A stretch of DNA of 64,000 bases from Devosia crocina (GCF_900116545.1 NZ_FPCK01000001.1:558001-622000), one strand, 5' to 3'; numbered from the stretch's first letter, positions 25,542 to 34,709 are shown. Made by a program: numbers and translations. The notes: generated by a model not told the origin, from the sequence alone.

Positions 25542-25693
25542 TGTTCGGCCTCGGTCTTGGACTGAGATCGTCCACGCTCGCTTTGCCGGCACTGCTGGTC
25601 CCACCCACGCTCCCACAGGGGCAGAACTACCTCACATGGAGAGGACGCTCCTTGCTGTTCCGCTCCCGTCCACTCATTCACCAGGTGTCATGA
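25541..25693 (+). CDS. Possible 50-aa peptide, second of three coupled frames
   Basis: ATG 25541 overlaps the stop of the 21-residue frame, and its own stop overlaps the ATG of the SGNH hydrolase gene (ATGA). The product starts MFGLGLGLRSSTLALPALLVPP, Gly/Leu-rich and then proline- and arginine-rich, with no clear signal peptidase site. The tight chain of start/stop overlaps argues that all three frames are translated from the single strong ribosome site at 25465. Function unknown; short Gly/Leu-rich frames before a long receptor-like gene also occur in phage tail modules, an analogy only. Confidence 0.45.
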   Translation: MFGLGLGLRSSTLALPALLVPPTLPQGQNYLTWRGRSLLFRSRPLIHQVS

Positions 25694-27024
25694 TGGCTCA
25701 AACCACCGATCTTGCCGAACTCGGCGCCGAGCAATCGGCCTTCTTTGCGCTGCTGCGCGAAGGCTATCCCCTGCCTGCCAATGCTGCGCTGTTCCCGCTC
25801 GGGTCCGCTCAGTATTTTGGCCAGGTTGCCACAAATTGCCGCCTCGCCAATGCCAAAGCAGGCAGCAACAAGGGTCTCAGCGCCCGCAATCACCACAGGG
25901 CGCGCGGCGCGGTCACCGAGATCGCCATGGTCCTGCCCAACTGGTATGTGGAGCGCTCCGGCGCCAAGTTCGAATATCCCAATGTGGCCGGCTCCATCGT
26001 CGGCGCGTCAGTCGAATATCCCGCCGGCACGTTCCACCGGCTCAAGTTCGATGATGCGGTGCGCGGGCTCGTGCCGGGCGGGTCCTATCTCGTCTCCGAC
26101 TTCCTTGCGCTCAACATTCCCGATGGCGCCGAGTTCTGGACCAATATCTGGGTCTCGGCCGGCGCTACGGTGATCTTTTACAATGGGGCCACCGGCCAGG
26201 TTGCCGGCAATGGGGAGCGCGCCAATGTGGGCACGGGCGAATTGCCCGATTATACGCTTGCGCCCCACACCGGCACTGCCCAGTCCTTCGGTTTCTGGCC
26301 GCTCGCCCTTCTGGGCCGCACGCGCGGCAAGGCCACCGCCATTTTCGGCGATAGCCTCGGCGAGGGGGTCGGGGATAGCGCCGATGCATCGGACCATGTC
26401 GGCATGATCGCGCGCGCCCTGGGTAATCACCATGGCTACGTCAACCTGTCGCAAAGTGGGGACCGGCTGCAATTGGCACTGCAAAGCCATTCCAAGCGTC
26501 TCTCTGTGCTCGCCTATGTGCGCAATGCAGTGTCCAGTCTTGGGCTGAACGATATTGGCTCGGGCCGCAGCCTCGTCCAGGTCCAGTCAGATATGCTGGC
26601 CTTCTGGCGCATTCTTGCAAGCCGAATGCCCGCAGGCGGCCGCGTGTTCCAGACGACCATCACCCCGAGCACCACCAGCACCGACAGCTTCGCGACCCTT
26701 GCCAATCAGGCGCCGTCCCCCGGCTTCGTCCTGTCCGGGGCAGGCACGCGTGAGCGCCTCAATGACTGGTTGCGTGATGGCGCCCCCATCGTCACCGGCG
26801 TGTCGGCAGCGCCCGGCGCTGCGGCAATCAGGGCAGGCGAGGACGGGCATCCCCTGTCAGCGGTTTTCGATGTTGCCGACCAGGTGGAAAGCGCCCGGAA
26901 TTCGGGCCGCTGGAAGGTCGATGGCACAGCTGGCAAGTGGACCACTGACGGAATTCATCCCTCAACCTACGGCTATGCCGCGATTTCTTCGTCCGGAGTA
27001 GTTGATCTCTTCAGCCTCGTGTGA
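25690..27024 (+). CDS. SGNH/GDSL-type hydrolase-domain protein of the exopolysaccharide cluster
   Basis: A protein of about 444 residues. The C-terminal part has the SGNH block I (AIFGDSLGEGVGD, nucleophile serine) and block V (DGIHPSTYGY, catalytic Asp and His), plus a plausible block III in LGLNDIG. The first 200 residues are an unidentified, probably beta-rich region (NWYVERSGAKFEYPN, AEFWTNIWVSAGATVIFYNGA). No signal peptide is visible. A role in removing acyl groups from polysaccharide is plausible beside an acyltransferase. The absence of a secretion signal and the beta-rich front also recall viral tail-spike deacylases. Start at ATG 25690, overlapping the upstream frame's stop; ATG 25693 is equivalent. 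Confidence 0.72.
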   Translation: MMAQTTDLAELGAEQSAFFALLREGYPLPANAALFPLGSAQYFGQVATNCRLANAKAGSNKGLSARNHHRARGAVTEIAMVLPNWYVERSGAKFEYPNVAGSIVGASVEYPAGTFHRLKFDDAVRGLVPGGSYLVSDFLALNIPDGAEFWTNIWVSAGATVIFYNGATGQVAGNGERANVGTGELPDYTLAPHTGTAQSFGFWPLALLGRTRGKATAIFGDSLGEGVGDSADASDHVGMIARALGNHHGYVNLSQSGDRLQLALQSHSKRLSVLAYVRNAVSSLGLNDIGSGRSLVQVQSDMLAFWRILASRMPAGGRVFQTTITPSTTSTDSFATLANQAPSPGFVLSGAGTRERLNDWLRDGAPIVTGVSAAPGAAAIRAGEDGHPLSAVFDVADQVESARNSGRWKVDGTAGKWTTDGIHPSTYGYAAISSSGVVDLFSLV

Positions 27025-27057
27025 TTACGTAAGTAAATAAACGTTAACTCTTCCGAA

Positions 27058-27079
27058 GGGAGTGGCTGCGGCCACTCTC
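27058..27079 (+). terminator. Weak hairpin after the SGNH gene
   Basis: A 7-bp perfect stem GAGTGGC/GCCACTC (27060-27066 and 27071-27077) with a TGCG loop, about 35 bases after the stop. There is no T-run behind it, so an intrinsic terminator is only possible. The 250-base spacer up to the epimerase gene is otherwise AT-richer and probably carries that gene's promoter. Confidence 0.35.
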
Positions 27080-27274
27080 TGCAAGCAAGTCGATCCGGTT
27101 TGCTCACTATAGTTTTGCTTCTTGCCTAAAGGCGTTGCGGCCTTAAGTTCTCGATCTTCCTAATCTTGCCTCAGCGCCATGCGGAGAAGCTATCTCCCAT
27201 GGCCGCCGGCACGGTGTGCCTGCGAAAAAGCTCTAGCCTTGATCTCCTCGTGTCGAAATCGAAGTGGGATAGCC

Positions 27275-28255
27275 ATGGTCAAAACTGCCCTTGTCTGCGG
27301 TGCCGGTGGGTTCATCGGCCATCACCTTGTCGGCCGCCTCAAGCGCGAAGGCTTCTGGGTCCGCGGTGTGGATCTGGTGCCGCCCGCTTTCAGCCAGACC
27401 GAGGCGGATGACTTCATGCTCGGCGATCTGCGCGATCTCTCGCTTGTTGATCGTGCACTCGATCGGGACTTCGACGAGGTCTATCAGCTTGCCGCCGACA
27501 TGGGCGGAGCCGGCTATATCTTTTCCGGCGAGCATGATGCCCGGATCATGCACAATTCCGTTCTAATCAATGCCAATCTCGCCGATCTCGCGCAGCGACG
27601 GGGCATTCGGGGCGTCTTCTACTCGTCCTCGGCCTGCATCTATCCCGCGTACAATCAGAGCGCGCCTGATACGCCCAATTGCGCCGAAGCTTCCGCCTAT
27701 CCCGCCGCGCCCGACAGCGACTATGGCTGGGAAAAGCTCTTTTCCGAGCGTCTCTATCTCGCCTATAATCGCAATCACGGCATGGCCAACCGTATCGCGC
27801 GCTACCACAATGTCTTCGGCCCCTGCGGCGCCTGGATGGGCGGCCGCGAAAAGGCGCCCGCTGCCATCTGCCGCAAGGTCGCTATGGCCACCCATCACGG
27901 CGACATCGAAATCTGGGGCGATGGCCAGCAGACGCGCTCGTTTCTCTACGTAGACGAGTGCATCGAAGGCACGCTGCGCCTTGCCCGCTCCGATGTCGCA
28001 GAGCCGGTCAATATCGGTTCGGACGAGATGGTCTCGATCAACCAGCTCGTCGACATGGTTTGCGCGATTGCCGGCAAGACCCTGCATAAAAATCATATCC
28101 CCGGGCCATTGGGCGTGCGTGGCCGGAATTCGGACAATCGCCTGATCGAGCAACAACTGGGCTGGCGTCCGAGCCAGAAGCTGCGCACCGGTCTTGAAAA
28201 GACCTATGGCTGGATCGAGAGCCAGGTCCGCGCCCTCAATCGCGCCGCTGCCTGA
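27275..28255 (+). CDS. NAD-dependent epimerase, GDP-mannose 3,5-epimerase-like
   Basis: A 326-residue extended short-chain dehydrogenase/epimerase. It has the NAD site CGAGGFIGHHL, then the epimerase pair C and YxxxK (SSSACIYP and DYGWEKLF) and GGREKAPAAICRK, followed by IEIWGDGQQTRSFLY. This set, with a catalytic cysteine and a second lysine besides the YxxxK pair, is that of GDP-mannose 3,5-epimerase, which makes GDP-L-galactose. It would supply an L-galactose-type donor for the polymer. I place the start at ATG 27275, where the Rossmann fold begins (MVKTALVCGAGG); longer readings add an unconserved tail. Five bp separate it from the next glycosyltransferase gene. Confidence 0.85.
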   Translation: MVKTALVCGAGGFIGHHLVGRLKREGFWVRGVDLVPPAFSQTEADDFMLGDLRDLSLVDRALDRDFDEVYQLAADMGGAGYIFSGEHDARIMHNSVLINANLADLAQRRGIRGVFYSSSACIYPAYNQSAPDTPNCAEASAYPAAPDSDYGWEKLFSERLYLAYNRNHGMANRIARYHNVFGPCGAWMGGREKAPAAICRKVAMATHHGDIEIWGDGQQTRSFLYVDECIEGTLRLARSDVAEPVNIGSDEMVSINQLVDMVCAIAGKTLHKNHIPGPLGVRGRNSDNRLIEQQLGWRPSQKLRTGLEKTYGWIESQVRALNRAAA

Positions 28256-28260
28256 AGGCC

Positions 28261-29415
28261 ATGCGCGTGCTCTTTGCCACCACCGTGCTGCCGCATAGGC
28301 AAACCAGTGGCGGAGAGATCGCCAGCGCCGCCTTTGTCCGGGCCATCTGCGACGCTGGGCACGAGGTGACGGTTTTCGGCTACCCTCGAAACAGCCACAC
28401 GTCCCCTCCGGGCTCCGTCCCCATGCCCGCGCGCGCCATCGAAACCAGGAATGCCGGGCTCTCTTCATTCACTTGGCTCGCCGGCGCCCTTGCCACAGGC
28501 CGCCCCTATGTCTGCGAAAAGTTCCGCTCGCCCCTTTATCTCGACCGGCTCCTGCGCGCCGCGCCGGCCGATCTCCTGGTGATCGATCACGCGCAGATGG
28601 GCTGGCTTCTCCCCATGGCCCGGCGTCTCGCCCCCCGCCTGGTGGTCATCGCGCATAATGACGAAGCAGCGCTTTATGCCCGGCAGGCTGAAATCACGTC
28701 CAATCCCCTCAAGCGGGCGCTGCTGCGCCGCGAGGCGCGCCTCCTCGGTCATCTTCAGACCGCACTCGCCCGCCGTGCCGATCAGGTCTGGACGCTTTCC
28801 AGCACCGATAAAGCCGTCTTCGACCGCCTCGGCACGGCAAAAGTGCACGCCATGCCGCTGCCGGCACGTCCCGTCCCCGCTTTTTACCCGGTTCCGCAGA
28901 CCGCCGATATCGGCCTCCTCGGCACCTGGAGCTGGGATGTCAACCGCGCGGGCCTGCGCTGGTTCATCGACGAAATCTATCCCCGCCTGCCGTCCCATCT
29001 GCGCATTCACGTCGCCGGGCGCGGCTCAGAAATGGCGAATGGGGCAGGGCCGAACCTGCGCGGCCTCGGCTTTGTCGAGGACCCCGTCCACTTCCTGCGC
29101 AGCGTCGGCGTGCTTGCGGTTCCGACCACCGCTGGTAGCGGCATTCAGCTCAAGACGCTCGATGCCATTGCCGTTGGCACGCGGCTCGTCAGCACCCCTT
29201 TGGGCCTGCGCGGCATTGATGCCGTGCCAGTCTTCGTTGCCAGCGCGCAAACCGCGCCCGAATTTGCCCGCTCCCTCCTTGCGGCCTTGGCGGCACCACC
29301 CGTTGCCCGATCCGCCGCCACCGCCTGGGCGGAAGACCGGCACCGGCGCTTCCGCGCCGCCATCAGTCAAAGCCTTTCGGCACTTTCGCCCACGCGCCAG
29401 CCGGCCCTTGCCTGA
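28261..29415 (+). CDS. GT4-type glycosyltransferase (Glyco_trans_1_4)
   Basis: A 384-residue GT-B glycosyltransferase. The N-terminus MRVLFATTVLPHRQTSGGEIAS is the acceptor-domain start. The C-terminal part has the diagnostic GLLGTWSWDVNRAGLRWFI segment (family form SMxWxPN...WF), GRGSE, and a tail like GSGIQLKTLDAIAVG in place of the classical EX7E motif. It belongs with enzymes of surface-polysaccharide clusters; donor unknown. Its stop overlaps the next start (TGATG). Confidence 0.85.
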   Translation: MRVLFATTVLPHRQTSGGEIASAAFVRAICDAGHEVTVFGYPRNSHTSPPGSVPMPARAIETRNAGLSSFTWLAGALATGRPYVCEKFRSPLYLDRLLRAAPADLLVIDHAQMGWLLPMARRLAPRLVVIAHNDEAALYARQAEITSNPLKRALLRREARLLGHLQTALARRADQVWTLSSTDKAVFDRLGTAKVHAMPLPARPVPAFYPVPQTADIGLLGTWSWDVNRAGLRWFIDEIYPRLPSHLRIHVAGRGSEMANGAGPNLRGLGFVEDPVHFLRSVGVLAVPTTAGSGIQLKTLDAIAVGTRLVSTPLGLRGIDAVPVFVASAQTAPEFARSLLAALAAPPVARSAATAWAEDRHRRFRAAISQSLSALSPTRQPALA

Positions 29416-30545
29416 TGAAGCCGCGCGTACTGGTGTTCACCGAAACCGCGCTCGCCCTCACCGAAACCTTTATCGCCGCCCATTGCCGCGCCCTCCGCCG
29501 CTATGATTTCACGCTTCTGGCCCTGTCCCGCAGCGGGGATCATCATCCCGAGGTCGAACGCACGGTGCTCTGGAACAATCCGCCCGGCCGGCGCGCGCGC
29601 ATTGCCTATCGTCTCGGCTTCTGCCCCCCGCTTGAGCGTCTGCTTGCCGAGATCAAGCCCGATCTCATCCATGCGCACTATCTGACCAATGGTGCCTTCA
29701 TTCGCCCCTTTGCGGTGCGGCTCGGCGTGCCGTTGCTCGTCACCGCCCACGGACACGACGTTGCCGTCCGCGCTTCGCTCCGCTCGCCCTATGCTCTGTC
29801 TTTTGCGCTGGCGCGACGGGCGCTTGTGCGCTCGCCCGCCCGCATTCTTCCGGTGTCCGATTATCTGCGCGGCCGCGTCCTTTCGCTCGGCTTCGATCCC
29901 GCGCGCGTGCGCACCCATGCTCTCGGCATCCCGCTGCCCGCCAAGGGCATAGCCGATGTCGCATCCGCCCCGCCGCGCATCGTTTATGCCGGCCGCCTCG
30001 TTGCTCAAAAAGGGATCGATGCGGTGCTCGAAGCCTTCGCGCTGGTCCTCCGCTCCCGTCCCGATGCGCAACTGCACGTGGTCGGCGATGGTCCCCTGCG
30101 CCCCCTCGTCGAAGCCCACGCGGCTCGAAACCGCGGGATAACCTACCACGGCCCCAAATCGCCGGCGGAAACGCAGGGGATCATCGCCACGGCGCGCCTC
30201 TTCACCCTGCCAAGCCGCGAATTGCCAACGGGCCACTCCGAAGGATTGGGTCTCGTTCTCCTTGAGGCGCAGGCCCATGGCATTCCCGTTGTCACTTCGG
30301 ATCGGACCGGCACGGCGGAAACCCTTCGCCATGGCGTGACAGGTTTTGCCATCGATCCCCACGATGTCTCCCGTCTTGCCCAAGCCTATCTCACTCTCCT
30401 CGATGATCCCGCTCTCGCCGCGCGCATGGGCGCTGCAGCCGCCCGCCACATGCAGGATCGCTTCGATATCCGGCACTGCTCTGCCAATCTTGAGCGCATC
30501 TATGACGGCGTGCTCGATGCGCATGGGGCAGGGGCCACTCCATGA
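29415..30545 (+). CDS. GT4-family glycosyltransferase
   Basis: A 376-residue glycosyltransferase with N-terminal TETALALTETFIAAH, the acceptor-domain DLIHAHYL and TAHGHDV motifs, and C-terminal VYAGRLVAQKGID, VVGDGPLR and EX7E motif EGLGLVLLE. This pattern is common in colanic-acid and succinoglycan-like gene sets. It is translationally coupled with the genes on both sides (TGATG at 29413 and ATGA at 30542). Confidence 0.88.
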   Translation: MKPRVLVFTETALALTETFIAAHCRALRRYDFTLLALSRSGDHHPEVERTVLWNNPPGRRARIAYRLGFCPPLERLLAEIKPDLIHAHYLTNGAFIRPFAVRLGVPLLVTAHGHDVAVRASLRSPYALSFALARRALVRSPARILPVSDYLRGRVLSLGFDPARVRTHALGIPLPAKGIADVASAPPRIVYAGRLVAQKGIDAVLEAFALVLRSRPDAQLHVVGDGPLRPLVEAHAARNRGITYHGPKSPAETQGIIATARLFTLPSRELPTGHSEGLGLVLLEAQAHGIPVVTSDRTGTAETLRHGVTGFAIDPHDVSRLAQAYLTLLDDPALAARMGAAAARHMQDRFDIRHCSANLERIYDGVLDAHGAGATP

Positions 30546-31801
30546 GCGCCGAGACTATCCACCTCGCTCTGCCCCGCACCGGGCGCATGGTGCACCGCCC
30601 GAGCCAAAGCCTTCTGGTGCTGCTTGATCGAGCCTGCCTCTTTCTGGTGATCCTGTGGCTATCCCGCGCCTGGTATTTCCCCTCCTCGATCACCACGGAT
30701 GCCGCGCCCGGCATAAGGGTGATCGATCTCGCCTTTCAGGCCGCCTGCCTTTACGGCGCGCTGCGTCTTCTGATGCTCCGTCCCACAGCCGTCGTTCTTG
30801 CCGAACCGCTTTTTCTCCTCTTTCTCCTGCTCGGTGTCAGTTCGCTCCTCACCACCAGTGCCTTCGGCAATACTTTGGGCATGGTGCGCACGAGCCTGCT
30901 CTTTTTCGCCACCTGCATCTTTTTCCGTTATCGCTTCCAACCTCCCGACATTTCGCGCACGGTGCTCGATCTGCTTGGCGCGCTCCTCGTCCTCTCTGTC
31001 CTTGCGGCACTGTTTATTCCGTTCGGCACCATGCAGGGTTTCGATGCCGGGCGTTGGAAGGGCGTGTTCGGCCACAAGAATGCCCTTGGCCAATGCGCCG
31101 CCTTTTCGCTCATTTTGCTGTGTGGTTGCTGGCGCAGTCGCACGGCACCGTGCCGGCGAGACTGGGTCTTCGGCGCTGCAACGCTCGCCTGCCTTGCCGG
31201 TGCGCAGTCGGCGACGGCGCTCGGCGTCGCAGCGCTGGGCCTTGGGGTCCTCGCGTTGAACCGGCTGTTCTCCCGGGCGCGGGTGCCCTGGTCCGTCGCC
31301 ATGGCAAGCCAAGTGCTCCTCGCTGCGGGCGCCGTCCTGCTTCTGCCCAGCGTCCTCGCGCCTCTCGCCCAGTTGCTGGGGCGGGATATCACCTTCACCG
31401 GACGCACCGAAATCTGGGCGCGGTTCCTCGATTTTGCCTGGCAGCGGCCATGGACCGGCTGGGGTTGGGCGACCATCGACAGTTCCGAACACATGCTGCC
31501 CCTTGTTCGCCTGGCGCTCGGCCTGCCCACCATCCAGACGCCTCATAGCGGCTATCTCTCGCTCTTCGTCGAGCTGGGGTTGCCTGCGCTCATGGTCTAT
31601 TGCCTCTGGCTCCTGTTGGTCTTTTTCGGCAGCACGCGTCGGGCGCTGCTGCGCCTTGATCCCGTCTGGTCCCTGCGGGCTGCACTCGCTGCCGGGCTGG
31701 CGCTCCTCAATGGCTTCGAGAGCACGGCCCAGGCCTCGCCATCGCTCTGGCTCTTCGCGCTGCTGGTCATCGGCACGCGCAAAAGGGTCATTTGGCGCTG
31801 A
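30542..31801 (+). CDS. Wzy/O-antigen-ligase-family membrane protein (polysaccharide polymerase)
   Basis: A 419-residue integral membrane protein with about ten to twelve helices and a large periplasmic loop (about 290-340). The HKNALGQ motif, with FTGRTEIW and GWGWATID in the loop, is typical of the O-antigen ligase/polymerase family, to which ExoQ belongs. With the flippase and the Wzc-like protein it completes a Wzx/Wzy export route. Last large gene of the cluster. Confidence 0.85.
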   Translation: MSAETIHLALPRTGRMVHRPSQSLLVLLDRACLFLVILWLSRAWYFPSSITTDAAPGIRVIDLAFQAACLYGALRLLMLRPTAVVLAEPLFLLFLLLGVSSLLTTSAFGNTLGMVRTSLLFFATCIFFRYRFQPPDISRTVLDLLGALLVLSVLAALFIPFGTMQGFDAGRWKGVFGHKNALGQCAAFSLILLCGCWRSRTAPCRRDWVFGAATLACLAGAQSATALGVAALGLGVLALNRLFSRARVPWSVAMASQVLLAAGAVLLLPSVLAPLAQLLGRDITFTGRTEIWARFLDFAWQRPWTGWGWATIDSSEHMLPLVRLALGLPTIQTPHSGYLSLFVELGLPALMVYCLWLLLVFFGSTRRALLRLDPVWSLRAALAAGLALLNGFESTAQASPSLWLFALLVIGTRKRVIWR

Positions 31802-31863
31802 ATTGCTGGCGTGCAATCGCTCCTATGGCCCATTCGTCACTCCTGCGATATCATCTGGGGATC

Positions 31864-32040
31864 ATGCAGGTGAGACAAGGCAAGCGAGAAATGCTTGAGC
31901 GGGCGGGCCGGCGAGCATTGGCGTGGTCGGGACGCTATCCGCGCGGCGCCGTGGTGGTCGTTCTGGCCCTTGCAGCCTGGCTTGCGGTCTTCGGCCTCTT
32001 CAACCTTTTCCGCCTCGTCTTCGTGGCGCTCCTTGCCTGA
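31864..32040 (+). CDS. Possible small membrane protein (58 aa)
   Basis: Starting at ATG 31864 the frame encodes 58 residues: a basic front (RQGKREMLERAGRRALAW) and one hydrophobic segment (AVVVVLALAAWLAVFGLFNLF). The frame stays open further upstream to overlap the polymerase gene. The protein ends 21 bp before the convergent nasA stop. No family is recognised; single-helix proteins of this size are easily real but also arise by chance. Confidence 0.4.
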   Translation: MQVRQGKREMLERAGRRALAWSGRYPRGAVVVVLALAAWLAVFGLFNLFRLVFVALLA

Positions 32041-32061
32041 AGTGCCGTGATTCAGCGCCGT

Positions 32062-34704
32062 CTAGTCTACCATCGCCGTTTCCGTCCGGATCAGCGTGGC
32101 GATTTCGCTGCGGCACGCGCCGCAATTTGTGCCGGCCCTGGTCGCCGCACCCACCGCGTCGAGGCTTTCGGCGCCACCGCGCACCGCCGCACGAATCGTG
32201 TTGCGGCCGACCCCGTGGCAGGCGCAGACGATCGGGCCCCTGTCAGGCATATCGGCGCCCGGTCGACCTGCAAGGATCCTGATCCCGTCGATCTTTTCCG
32301 CCTCGAGTTGCCCCACCACCCATTCGCGCGCCACCAGCACCGGGTCCGGCGACACGAAGAGAGCGAAGGCGAGCCTGCCGTTTCTCACCCCGGCAAAGCT
32401 GCGGCGTCCTGCGTGCCGGTCCCCGACGCTCAGCCTTTGCACATCCGTACCGTCGCCAAATCGCTCGGCAATCCAGCCCTCCCAGTACGCGGGCTCCTCT
32501 TTAAGGGCAAACTCGCCCCTGACACCGCCCGCCGCTTCGGCCCAGGCCCAGTAATCCATGTCGAGGCGCGGTCGTTCGGTCGCGACGAAAAAGCCGTGGA
32601 GCGCGGTGCGCCAGGGCTCGACCGTGACCGTGCTCATCTTGAGGGCCGGCTGACCCGAAACAGGGTCGATCTGCGGAGCAACAAGCGCATCGACGCGCCC
32701 GCTTGATGCGAATTGCCCGGTCCAGTGCATGGGCACGAATACATTGCCCGGCTGCTGCCTTTCTGTCACCAGCGCCCGCACCACTGCTTCCCTGCCGCCT
32801 CGCGCGAGCCGCACAAGGCTTGCCTTGCGGATCCCGAGACGTCGCGCGTCCTCGGGGTGGATCTCGACAAAGGGCTCGGCAAAGTGGGCGGAAAGGCGCG
32901 CCGTTTTGCCGGTCCGCGTCATCGTATGCCAGTGGTCCCGGACCCGCCCGGTATTGAGCATCAGACGACCCGGCACCCTTGTGATGGGAGGAGGGGGCGT
33001 AATGGGCAGCAGCCTTGCCTTGCCGTCCGGCGTATAAAATTCGCCACCGGCAAAAAGCCGCGCCGTCGGCGTCTCGCGCACCGGCCACTGGGTGGGGTCC
33101 ATGGTCTCATACCCACCCGCAAGCAGTCCCGAGATGTCGAAGTCGCGCTTGCCCCCGTTTTCAAAGCCGGAAAGAAGAGCATGCTCTCTAAAGATCTCGC
33201 CCGGGCTGTTGTAGGGAAAGGCCTTGGCAAACCCCATGCGCCGCGCAACCTCGGTGATCATCCACCAGTCTGGGCGTGCTTCTCCGGCCGGGGCGAGAAA
33301 AGGCCGCTGGCGCGAGATGCGCCGTTCAGAATTGGTCACCGTGCCGTCCTTTTCGCCCCAGGGGGCGGCTGGCAACAGCACATGGGCCAGTTCGGCTGTG
33401 TCGGTGCGCGCCGTCATGTCCGAAACGACCACAAATGGGCAGGTCTTGAGGGCGTCCCGCACCCGATCGGCATCCGGCATGGACACGACGGGATTGGTCC
33501 CCATGATCCAGACAGCCTTGATACGCCCCGCCGCCATGGCATCGAACAGTTCGACGGCCCGCAGTCCCGGCTTCTGCGCCATCCGTTTTGCGCCCCAGAA
33601 CCGCCCAACCCGATCGATGGCGTCCGGAGTGAAATCCATATGCGCTGCGAGCATGTTGGCAAGCCCGCCCACCTCGCGCCCACCCATGGCATTGGGTTGT
33701 CCCGTTACCGAAAAAGGCCCCATGCCCGGCCGTCCGATGCGCCCGGAATAAAGGTGGCAATTGATGATGGCATTGACCTTGTCGCTGCCGGTCGCCGATT
33801 GGTTCACCCCTTGGGAATAAACCGTCACCACATTTTCGGTGCCCACGAACCAGCTGTAAAAGGTCGAGAGATCGCGTTCCGCAATGCCTGTCGCTTCGGC
33901 CACGCGTGCGAGGTCCCAGTTCCGCACGGCAAGGATCGCGGCTTGGCTGCCAAGGGTATGCGCCGCCGCATAGTCGGAACCGCTATCCCTCGTCGCCAGA
34001 TGCTGCAATAGGCCGGCAAAAAGGGCGATATCTCCATCGGCGCGGATCGGCAGATGGAGATCCGCCCCATCGGCTGACACGGTCCGGCGGGGATCGACGA
34101 CGACGATGCGCATGTCCGGCCGCACCGCCTTGGCCGCCATCAGGCGCTGGTGCAGTACTGGATGGCACCAGGCAAGGTTGCTGCCCACCAGCACCACGAG
34201 ATCGGCCAGTTCGAGGTCGCGATAATTTCCCGGCACCGTATCGGACCCGAATGCGCGCTTGTGCCCGGCCACCGAGGACGCCATGCAGAGCCGGGAATTT
34301 GTGTCGATATTGGCACTGCCGACAAATCCTTTCATCAGCTTGTTGGCGACATAATAATCCTCGGTCAGCAATTGCCCCGAGCCATAGATGGCAACGCTGT
34401 CCGGCCCGAACTGCCGGATCGCTGCTGTGAACCGCTCTGCCACGAAATCGAGTGCCTCGTCCCACCGCACCTCCTGACCCTCGATCTGCGGATGCAGCAG
34501 CCGATCCCGCAGCGACAGGGTTTCTCCCAGCGCCGCGCCCTTGGAACAGAGCCGGCCGAAATTGGCCGGGTGATCGGGATCGCCTGCAATCGTGACGCTC
34601 CCATCGGCCTCTGGCCGGGCGAGCACCCCGCATCCCACTCCGCAATAGGGGCAGGTGGTGCGCACCGTCTTCTGCGCTGAATCGGTCACGAAGGTTTCCG
34701 TCAT
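32062..34704 (-). CDS. nasA: Assimilatory nitrate reductase, catalytic molybdenum subunit
   Basis: A protein of about 880 residues. The N-terminal [4Fe-4S] motif CPYCGVGCGVL, with the fourth cysteine in LCSKG, precedes the molybdopterin oxidoreductase body (VYSQGVNQS, WIMGTNPVVSMPD) and the molybdopterin dinucleotide-binding domain (GRVRDHWHTMTRTGK). The C-terminus adds a BFD-like [2Fe-2S] domain (CACHGVG..., NCGACR), as in Klebsiella-type NasA. It reduces nitrate to nitrite in the cytoplasm. ATG 34704 is preferred over a TTG overlapping the upstream stop. Co-transcribed with the FAD subunit gene. Confidence 0.93.
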   Translation of the reverse strand: MTETFVTDSAQKTVRTTCPYCGVGCGVLARPEADGSVTIAGDPDHPANFGRLCSKGAALGETLSLRDRLLHPQIEGQEVRWDEALDFVAERFTAAIRQFGPDSVAIYGSGQLLTEDYYVANKLMKGFVGSANIDTNSRLCMASSVAGHKRAFGSDTVPGNYRDLELADLVVLVGSNLAWCHPVLHQRLMAAKAVRPDMRIVVVDPRRTVSADGADLHLPIRADGDIALFAGLLQHLATRDSGSDYAAAHTLGSQAAILAVRNWDLARVAEATGIAERDLSTFYSWFVGTENVVTVYSQGVNQSATGSDKVNAIINCHLYSGRIGRPGMGPFSVTGQPNAMGGREVGGLANMLAAHMDFTPDAIDRVGRFWGAKRMAQKPGLRAVELFDAMAAGRIKAVWIMGTNPVVSMPDADRVRDALKTCPFVVVSDMTARTDTAELAHVLLPAAPWGEKDGTVTNSERRISRQRPFLAPAGEARPDWWMITEVARRMGFAKAFPYNSPGEIFREHALLSGFENGGKRDFDISGLLAGGYETMDPTQWPVRETPTARLFAGGEFYTPDGKARLLPITPPPPITRVPGRLMLNTGRVRDHWHTMTRTGKTARLSAHFAEPFVEIHPEDARRLGIRKASLVRLARGGREAVVRALVTERQQPGNVFVPMHWTGQFASSGRVDALVAPQIDPVSGQPALKMSTVTVEPWRTALHGFFVATERPRLDMDYWAWAEAAGGVRGEFALKEEPAYWEGWIAERFGDGTDVQRLSVGDRHAGRRSFAGVRNGRLAFALFVSPDPVLVAREWVVGQLEAEKIDGIRILAGRPGADMPDRGPIVCACHGVGRNTIRAAVRGGAESLDAVGAATRAGTNCGACRSEIATLIRTETAMVD

Positions 34705-34709
34705 GGCGC

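Noticed and set aside
25690..27024. Whole prophage or phage-tail island around the SGNH gene
   Set aside because: No capsid, terminase, integrase or other tail genes are seen; neighbours are clearly polysaccharide genes. Only the tail-spike analogy is kept.
32713..34011. 432-residue plus-strand frame inside nasA
   Set aside because: Shadow of nasA; Gly/His/Arg/Pro-rich with no domain.
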